Below are positions 7,052 through 11,430 of a DNA stretch of 11,430 nt, piece after piece. Below the pieces are notes generated by a model. The model was given only the letters and a program-made list of their open reading frames with translations. It did no database searches and was not told the DNA's origin. Source of the stretch: Acidimicrobiaceae bacterium. GTDB taxonomy: Bacteria; Actinomycetota; Acidimicrobiia; Acidimicrobiales; Palsa-688. The stretch is from the NCBI GenBank assembly GCA_030838025.1, contig JAUTXM010000196.1, forward strand, positions 1 through 11,430, given 5' to 3'. The stretch's first letter is position 1. Each line of letters opens with the position of its first letter. A program made the translations under genes and the position numbers.

Positions 7052-7104
7052 AATCGGTTTGCGATTATCGAGTATTTCAACACCGGTATAAGGGCAAACC
7101 GATT
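7052..7104. repeat. 11-bp perfect inverted repeat upstream of transpeptidase gene
   Basis: AATCGGTTTGC (7052-7062) and GCAAACCGATT (7094-7104) are exact reverse complements separated by 31 AT-richer bases. A -10-like TATAAG (7087-7092) lies in the spacer just before the right arm, but no matching -35 at 16-18 bases is seen. The repeat ends 36 bases before the GTG start of the propeller-transpeptidase gene. It could be a regulator site flanking a promoter, an RNA stem-loop in the leader, or a remnant of a mobile element's ends; the sequence does not decide. The rest of the 6959-7140 gap shows no gene. Confidence 0.5.
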
Positions 7105-7140
7105 AGTCTCATCGCGACTCGCCGTGTAGGGTCTGCCGCC

Positions 7141-8709
7141 GTGGCGACGATCCGTGCCGGCTGGGGCCGGGTTTGTCTTTGTTCTTTGCTAATTGTTGGA
7201 GTAGTCCTCGCAGTCGATGTTGTGAGCGTTGCCGCATCCACGCCCGGCCCCTATACCGGCGCCAGCCTTTTTCGCCCAGATGGCGTGCTCCGCTCCGCAC
7301 CTGCAACAATTGATCAGCCGTCGTCGGGACGTGCCGCGTTTGTCGTCGGTACCGATGCTGCAATTTGGTGGTCCACCGCGTCGAAGTCGTGGGCGTCGTT
7401 AGGGACACCGCCGCCTGGCGTGGTCGGGGACCCGGCCGCGGTGTCGTGGGCCGACGGGCGCGTCGACGTGTTCGTCCGGGGAGGAGACAACCGTCTCTGG
7501 CAACAATGGACTGGCTGTGGTGGCTGCCAATGGTCCGGCTGGCTGAAGCCGCTTGGAGACGACGGCACCTTAGCGTCGTCGCCCGCCGTTACCAGTTGGG
7601 GCGTGGGACGGCTCGACATCTTCGTCCTCGGAACCGACGGCGCGATCTACCAGCGCTTTTGGAACATGAACGCCTGGAGTGCCGGTTGGCAGTACCGGGG
7701 AACACCACCCCAGGGCTCCGCCGACAGACCCGCTGTCGCCTCGTGGGGGGCGGGCCGCCTCGACGTCTTCGTGGAGGGCAACGACCGCCATCTTTGGCAG
7801 TCCTTCTTCAGCGGAGGCGGGTGGAGCACCTGGTTCCAGCCGCCAGGAACCGAGCAGGGGACACTGGCGTCGGCTCCATCTGCCGCTCCCTGGGGTGGCC
7901 AGAATTTGACGGTTTTCGTCCGCGGGACCGATGCTCGGGTCTACCAGTCGACTTGGAGTGGTGGCTGGAGCAGTTGGGGAACCATAGGGGCTCCACAAGA
8001 TGCCGTTGTCGGCGCGCCGGCTACGGTTACCACGCGGGGCGCGAACCCCTACGTGCTGGGCCGCGGGACCGACGACCACGCTTACGCATTCCTGCCGCCG
8101 GGATCGGGGTTTGGCCCCGGCGGCGCGACCCAGGAGATCGTGGTCTCATCGCCCCGATATACCTCCACCACAGCCACCCTTACCGCGTATCAGTTCAGCG
8201 GGGGCGTGTGGCGCGTCGCCCTTGGTCCCTACACGGCAGAACTCGGGTACAACGGGCTCTCCGACAACCGGACCGAGAACGATGGCACCACCCCAACTGG
8301 TACCTACACCTTCGGTGCGACGATGTACGGTTTGGGTTCCCCGGTCAATGGGCGCTATGCCTACCACAATCTGGTCTGCGGAGACTGGTGGTCCGGTGTC
8401 CACGATTCGACCTACAACCAATACCTCTTCGTTCCCTGCGGCCAGGACCCGCCGCCCAACTCCGAGGCACTGTGGCAGCAGACCGTGGCCTACCAGCATT
8501 TCGCCGTCATCAATTTCAACATCAACCCGACCAGCATCGGGCGGGGCAGCGGAATTTTCCTCCACGACTACACAACGTCCGGAGTAACGGCGGGTTGCAT
8601 CGCCCTTCCGTCGGGGACCCTGGAATCCGTGCTTGGCTGGCTGGACCCAGCTCAGCACCCCGTGATTCGCATCGGCACGACTGCCGAAGTTGGGCCACCT
8701 TCGCCGTAG
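7141..8709 (+). CDS. Secreted PLL-like beta-propeller / YkuD-type L,D-transpeptidase
   Basis: 522-residue exported protein. Seen: an N-terminal signal sequence (basic start, then a hydrophobic run at about 12-33, likely cut after VAAS); six repeats at about residues 48-322 with core motif FV.GTD..(L/I/V)(W/Y)Q, at F67, F111, F161, F210, F259 and V305 (period 44-50 residues), each followed by a W.SW-type strand. These match the PLL-like lectin propeller (formerly DUF346). A C-terminal YkuD-type domain (about 330-515) has DGTTPTGTYTFG, a YNQY segment, and the catalytic pair His475 (FLHDY) and Cys486 (TAGCIALP), as in the COG3786 branch. Such enzymes form 3-3 peptidoglycan cross-links or attach proteins to the wall; the propeller probably binds sugars. 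GTG 7141 is chosen because it starts the signal peptide and has AGGG 9 bases upstream; the frame is open further left. Base composition is lower in GC than neighbours, with TTA codons at 7399 and 7570. Confidence 0.88.
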   Translation: MATIRAGWGRVCLCSLLIVGVVLAVDVVSVAASTPGPYTGASLFRPDGVLRSAPATIDQPSSGRAAFVVGTDAAIWWSTASKSWASLGTPPPGVVGDPAAVSWADGRVDVFVRGGDNRLWQQWTGCGGCQWSGWLKPLGDDGTLASSPAVTSWGVGRLDIFVLGTDGAIYQRFWNMNAWSAGWQYRGTPPQGSADRPAVASWGAGRLDVFVEGNDRHLWQSFFSGGGWSTWFQPPGTEQGTLASAPSAAPWGGQNLTVFVRGTDARVYQSTWSGGWSSWGTIGAPQDAVVGAPATVTTRGANPYVLGRGTDDHAYAFLPPGSGFGPGGATQEIVVSSPRYTSTTATLTAYQFSGGVWRVALGPYTAELGYNGLSDNRTENDGTTPTGTYTFGATMYGLGSPVNGRYAYHNLVCGDWWSGVHDSTYNQYLFVPCGQDPPPNSEALWQQTVAYQHFAVINFNINPTSIGRGSGIFLHDYTTSGVTAGCIALPSGTLESVLGWLDPAQHPVIRIGTTAEVGPPSP

Positions 8710-8808
8710 GAAGATCAGGGGCAACGGGGAGAATCCAGAGATGTCTTCATTGTATTCGTTTGGTATGCCGGTTTCGTAGGAATGGGCTTCATGAGGGTTA
8801 TGATGAGA

Positions 8809-8825
8809 TCCCGGCGGATCCGGGA
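8809..8825 (+). terminator. Candidate hairpin in convergent gap
   Basis: TCCCGG (8809-8814) and CCGGGA (8820-8825) form a perfect 6-bp stem with a 5-base loop, followed by a pyrimidine-rich stretch (GTTCTCTTTAT from 8830). It lies between the convergent ends of the transpeptidase gene (8709) and the membrane protein gene (8885). It could end transcription of the plus-strand gene 100 bases after its stop. The rest of 8710-8884 is AT-richer and I see no gene in it. Confidence 0.35.
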
Positions 8826-8884
8826 CGCGTTCTCTTTATCGGACGCCCCCGACAGGAATCGTTGTCGACGATTTAATCTGGTGG

Positions 8885-9997
8885 CTATTGCAGCCTTGTT
8901 CTTGTTTTCAAGTCTGTGCGCGCGTTGCCTGGAACACACAGTTCACCGTCATACTCGTCGTACCCCTCGTATTCGACCCGTGGGTGGTCGGCGCGGATCA
9001 ATGCCAGGGCACCGGCTACGACTCCTAGGCCGAGGCCGAGGCACACCGCGACGCACAGCCGGTCGAGGGCGACCGGTCCTGCGAAGGGGCCTTGCGAGCG
9101 GGCCAGGACCTGGAAATCGAGGAGGCCGGTGAACAACACCGCCGATGCCCCGGCGCACGCCGCCGCCTGGCGCCCCCGGGGGCGGCCCCGCGACAGCAGC
9201 CGCACCGCGAGGGCACCCAGGATCCAGCCGGGGATCTGGTACGAGCTGCCCTCGAACAGCTGCGCCACCCGGAACACCGGGCCGCCGGACCAAGACCCCG
9301 CCACCGCCACGGCATGGCCGAAGTCGAACGCCACAACCAGGCCGGTTGCAACGGCCAGGACGCGCCACGACCGAGTCACCGCCACGAGGATCGCCACGGC
9401 GGCCAGCGCCGCCGCCAGGACCAACCAGGGAAACGGGCCAGGGCCCGGTACCCACGTGTAGTCCCCCTTGACCTCGATCCGGCTCGACCCCTGCAGAAGG
9501 GTGACCGTGAAGCGCGCCTGCACGTGGCGTTGGCCCGGCGCTCGGGCCACGTCCGGGGGCAACTGGTTGCCCATCCAGTGGATCCGGTGGTCGTGCCAGA
9601 GCGCGGTTTGGCTATTCGAGAACTGCTCCCAGCGGGGTGTTGCGCGGGCGTCGGCGGTGGCGGGAACCGAGCAACCCGAGCGGCTGCAGTTCAGGTAGGC
9701 GGCGGGGGAGCGAGTGTTGATGAACACCCCGTGAGGCCCGATCCGGAGGTATGGCTCGCCCTCGTAGCCGAGCACCACGACTTCGGGGCCGTGGTTGGTG
9801 ACCTGGAGGCGGCTGCCGTTCTCGACTACCCGCACGGACAGCCCGGGCGTGGCGGGGATGACGCCGGTAAGGGTGGTCTGCCAGTTGGTGGCACCCACCC
9901 CCGACACGCTGTGGGCGGAGGCGGGTGCTGCGGAGGCGACCATTCCGACCAGCCAGGCCAGAGGGACGACGGCAAGGGCGAACAGGCGGCGGGTCAT
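8885..9997 (-). CDS. Exported polytopic membrane protein of unknown function
   Basis: 370-residue protein I do not recognise. Seen in order: a signal peptide (1-28, ending APASA) whose predicted cleavage leaves His29 as the first mature residue; an extracytoplasmic domain (29-188) with GYEGEPYLR (78-85), a Cys pair at 104 and 109 (likely disulfide), and an aromatic/His cluster WHDHRIHWMG (His135, 137, 140); then five hydrophobic helices at about 190-208, 211-233, 254-268, 277-297 and 312-335; and an acidic C-terminal tail (338-352). The ATG at 9997 lacks a ribosome binding site but is supported by the signal peptide directly after it. The gene is 67 nt downstream of the DUF4383 gene, with a strong hairpin between. 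A free N-terminal histidine plus a His cluster recalls exported copper-binding proteins such as CopC, but there is no sequence proof of metal binding. Confidence 0.75.
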   Translation of the reverse strand: MTRRLFALAVVPLAWLVGMVASAAPASAHSVSGVGATNWQTTLTGVIPATPGLSVRVVENGSRLQVTNHGPEVVVLGYEGEPYLRIGPHGVFINTRSPAAYLNCSRSGCSVPATADARATPRWEQFSNSQTALWHDHRIHWMGNQLPPDVARAPGQRHVQARFTVTLLQGSSRIEVKGDYTWVPGPGPFPWLVLAAALAAVAILVAVTRSWRVLAVATGLVVAFDFGHAVAVAGSWSGGPVFRVAQLFEGSSYQIPGWILGALAVRLLSRGRPRGRQAAACAGASAVLFTGLLDFQVLARSQGPFAGPVALDRLCVAVCLGLGLGVVAGALALIRADHPRVEYEGYDEYDGELCVPGNARTDLKTRTRLQ

Positions 9998-10014
9998 GAG
10001 GCGTGGGCGAACAG

Positions 10015-10040
10015 GGCCGCCGGCACAAAGGCCGGCGGCC
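10015..10040. terminator. 10-bp perfect GC hairpin between DUF4383 and membrane protein genes
   Basis: GGCCGCCGGC (10015-10024) and GCCGGCGGCC (10031-10040) are exact reverse complements around the 6-base loop ACAAAG. On the minus strand it lies 24 bases after the DUF4383 stop and 17 bases before the ATG of the next gene. There is no U tract on either side. It may be a terminator of the U-less kind often seen in actinobacteria, a partial attenuator giving less of the downstream gene, or an RNA-stabilising stem. Confidence 0.6.
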
Positions 10041-10064
10041 GAGTTCAGCTTGAGCGGTCAGTGA

Positions 10065-10508
10065 TCAGCGAGTTTGGAGTTCGTCCCGGGCGCCGAGCAC
10101 CACGGCCACGCCGAGGGCCGTCACCGCGGTCGCCAGATGCAGCAGGTGGTCAGCCAGGTTGAGGCCGAGGATATTGGCGGTGGACCCGACGAGGAAGGGT
10201 CCCGCGACCGCCAGCAGCAGGTACACCGAACCGACGACCAAGTTGATGCCACGGGAGATAACCGGGCCGGCGAAGGCGCCGATCATGAGCAGGGCGCCCA
10301 CCGCCAGATGGGTGACGTTGTGCAGGGGGTTCACGCTGAACCAGTGCAGCTCGCGGCCACCCACGGTGGCGGTGGCGCTGATCCCTTTGGTTGCGGCATA
10401 CCCAGCCGCCCCGACCGCCAGGTACACCAACCCGAAGAGATAGCCGAACATCTGGTTGTAGGTCAGCGGGAGATGGCTGCTGCTGGGGATGAGTTTTGCT
10501 TGGGTCAC
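10065..10508 (-). CDS. DUF4383 family membrane protein
   Basis: 147-residue integral membrane protein of a family common in actinobacteria, function unknown. Seen: four hydrophobic segments (about 21-40, 66-83, 86-107, 120-140) and the family hallmark FSVNPLHNVTHLAVG at 57-71 in the first extracellular loop and second helix, with a second histidine-bearing helix LADHLLHLATA at 118-128. The start is GTG at 10508 with a good GGAGG (complement of 10513-10517) 4 bases upstream. It is the first gene of a minus-strand pair with the unrecognised exported membrane protein, and it diverges from the MFS gene across 102 bases. Confidence 0.88.
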   Translation of the reverse strand: MTQAKLIPSSSHLPLTYNQMFGYLFGLVYLAVGAAGYAATKGISATATVGGRELHWFSVNPLHNVTHLAVGALLMIGAFAGPVISRGINLVVGSVYLLLAVAGPFLVGSTANILGLNLADHLLHLATAVTALGVAVVLGARDELQTR

Positions 10509-10598
10509 GCTGCCTCCGGGGGCTGACTATTTGACGGGAACGGTCCTTCTACGGAGCCATACCGCGGGCGGGATGACGCCAAATTTCCAGAGTCTCGT

Positions 10599-10604
10599 TA
10601 CCAT
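10599..10604 (+). promoter_or_regulatory. Possible -10 of MFS gene (leaderless)
   Basis: TACCAT has TA...AT of the -10 consensus and ends 6 bases before the GTG at 10611, which has no ribosome binding site. This fits leaderless transcription. No convincing -35 is seen at 16-18 bases. A TTGACG at 10531-10536 further upstream has no matched -10. Confidence 0.25.
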
Positions 10605-10610
10605 CGGCCG

Positions 10611-11430
10611 GTGAAACGGGTGTTGGCGGACATCACGCCCCTGCGCCGGTACCCGGACTTCCGGCGCATTCTGGCCGGGCAGGCCTTGTCCACCCTGGGT
10701 GCGCAGGCGACGGTCGTGGGTGTGGCCTACCAGGCCTACCGGATGACCGGCTCGACCCTCGTCGTGGGCCTGATCAGCCTGGCGCAGCTGGGGCCCCTGC
10801 TGGCGGGGACGCTCTGGGGCGGCGCCATCGCCGACACTATGGACCGCCGCCGCTTGCTGCTGATCACCGTCGGGGTGCTCACCATGTCCAGCGTCGGGCT
10901 GGCGGTCAACGCCAGCCTGCCGCGGCCGCAGCTCTGGCCCCTGTTCGTGCTGAGTGCGGTGACCGCGGCGTTCCAGGGGGTCCACGCGCCGACCGAACGG
11001 GCCGCCATGCCGATGATCGTCGCCGCCGCCGAGTTGCCCGCGACGCTCGCCCTCCAACAGATCGTGTTCCAGCTGTCGATCGTCGCCGGGCCGGCGCTGG
11101 CCGGCGTGCTGATCGGAACGGTCGGGCTGAGTCTGGTGTTCTGGCTGGACGCCTTGACGTTGGCCCTGACCTGGGCGATAACCGCCTTCCTCCCCCCGCT
11201 CGTCCCCGAGGGCCGAACGAGTCGCGCCGGCCTGGCGTCGATCGTGGAGGGGTTGCGATACCTGAAGGGTCAACGCCTGCTGTCGGCCACCTACCTGGTC
11301 GACCTCGACGCCATGATCTTCGGCATGCCGCGGGCGGTCTTTCCCGCCCTGGCGTTGTCGGTGTACGGCGGCGGCGCCGCGACCCTTGGTTTGCTCTATG
11401 CCGCCCCAGGTGTCGGCGCGTTGTCCGGGG
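10611..11430 (+). CDS. MFS transporter, 3'-partial
   Basis: The first 273 codons of a major facilitator superfamily exporter; the gene runs off the right edge without a stop. The protein begins VKRVLADITPLRRYPDFRRI (GTG start), then a first helix with ALSTLGAQATVVGVAYQ, a second with LVVGLISLAQLGPLLAGTLW, and the loop 2-3 motif GGAIADTMDRRRLLL, a typical MFS motif A. About seven helices are visible. The LAGQ..S.LG.Q pattern places it near the EntS/MFS_3 type of drug or siderophore exporters; the substrate is unknown. The GTG at 10611 is the first start that gives the standard short N-terminus; no ribosome binding site is present. It is divergent from the DUF4383 gene and need not be functionally linked to it. 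Confidence 0.88.
   Translation, partial: MKRVLADITPLRRYPDFRRILAGQALSTLGAQATVVGVAYQAYRMTGSTLVVGLISLAQLGPLLAGTLWGGAIADTMDRRRLLLITVGVLTMSSVGLAVNASLPRPQLWPLFVLSAVTAAFQGVHAPTERAAMPMIVAAAELPATLALQQIVFQLSIVAGPALAGVLIGTVGLSLVFWLDALTLALTWAITAFLPPLVPEGRTSRAGLASIVEGLRYLKGQRLLSATYLVDLDAMIFGMPRAVFPALALSVYGGGAATLGLLYAAPGVGALSG

Noticed and set aside
7052..7104. Integron attC site or insertion-sequence ends
   Set aside because: The arms do not contain the attC core motifs GTTRRRY/RYYYAAC, and no integrase, transposase or target duplication is visible.
5905..7140. Upstream extension of the transpeptidase frame through the thiolase gene
   Set aside because: It is an antisense-like composition shadow of the thiolase frame. 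The signal peptide at 7141 marks the real start.
6959..7140. Possible c-di-AMP (ydaO-type) riboswitch before a cell-wall enzyme gene
   Set aside because: Such elements often precede actinobacterial wall enzymes, but I could not find their conserved core here; only the 11-bp inverted repeat is supported.
7365..8876. Open plus-strand frame of about 500 codons overlapping the transpeptidase gene
   Set aside because: Its translation is Arg/Pro-rich without domains, while the overlapping frame has a signal peptide, six propeller repeats and a catalytic YkuD motif.
8715..9132. Short open frames on both strands in the convergent gap
   Set aside because: No ribosome binding site, no recognisable domain, and they run into the coding end of the membrane protein gene; the sequence looks noncoding.
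9092..10162. Long plus-strand frame opposite the exported membrane protein gene
   Set aside because: No hydrophobic pattern or motif; the minus strand encodes a signal peptide and five membrane helices.
10527..11273. Minus-strand frame opposite the MFS gene
   Set aside because: Gln/Arg/Gly-rich shadow; the plus strand has clear MFS helices and motif A.

Overview
The window is GC-rich (roughly two thirds or more G+C by eye in the coding parts), with GTG and TTG starts and tightly packed genes. The gene content (MerR regulator, DUF4383, split glycine-cleavage P protein, a propeller-fused L,D-transpeptidase) suggests an actinobacterium (Actinomycetota), possibly of the Acidimicrobiia type. The taxon is inferred from style and content, not from a marker gene. 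I see no rRNA, tRNA, CRISPR array, transposase or phage gene.

Layout: (1) 1-1482, the 3' part of gcvPB, glycine decarboxylase subunit 2, whose true start lies left of the window. (2) 1492-2637, two minus-strand genes convergent with gcvPB: a DUF2752 membrane protein, then a membrane-anchored protein with a RodZ-like DUF4115 C-terminal domain. (3) 2638-2801, a divergent regulatory region holding a 38-bp near-palindrome, two smaller overlapping palindromes and repeated ACAGTT half-sites. (4) 2802-6958, a plus-strand operon of MerR-type regulator, alpha/beta hydrolase, kynureninase and thiolase. The first three genes overlap by 4 nt each; the fourth follows after 31 nt with a strong ribosome binding site. 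(5) 6959-7140, an AT-richer gap with an 11-bp perfect inverted repeat. (6) 7141-8709, a secreted protein with a six-blade PLL-like lectin propeller fused to a YkuD-type L,D-transpeptidase. (7) 8710-8884, a noncoding convergent gap. (8) 8885-10508, two minus-strand membrane genes: a DUF4383 protein, then an unrecognised exported protein with five predicted membrane helices, separated by a strong hairpin. (9) 10611 to the right edge, the 5' part of an MFS exporter gene.

How the genes may work together: the operon is a plausible small catabolic unit (regulator, hydrolase, PLP C-C hydrolase, acyl-CoA thiolase) under autoregulation from the palindromic promoter region. It lacks tryptophan dioxygenase and a recognisable formylkynurenine formamidase, so its real substrate is open. 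The L,D-transpeptidase probably acts outside the membrane on peptidoglycan, with the propeller possibly binding wall glycans. The most interesting signals are the operator-like palindrome cluster, the propeller-transpeptidase gene in its lower-GC surroundings, and the unknown exported membrane protein whose predicted mature chain begins with histidine.
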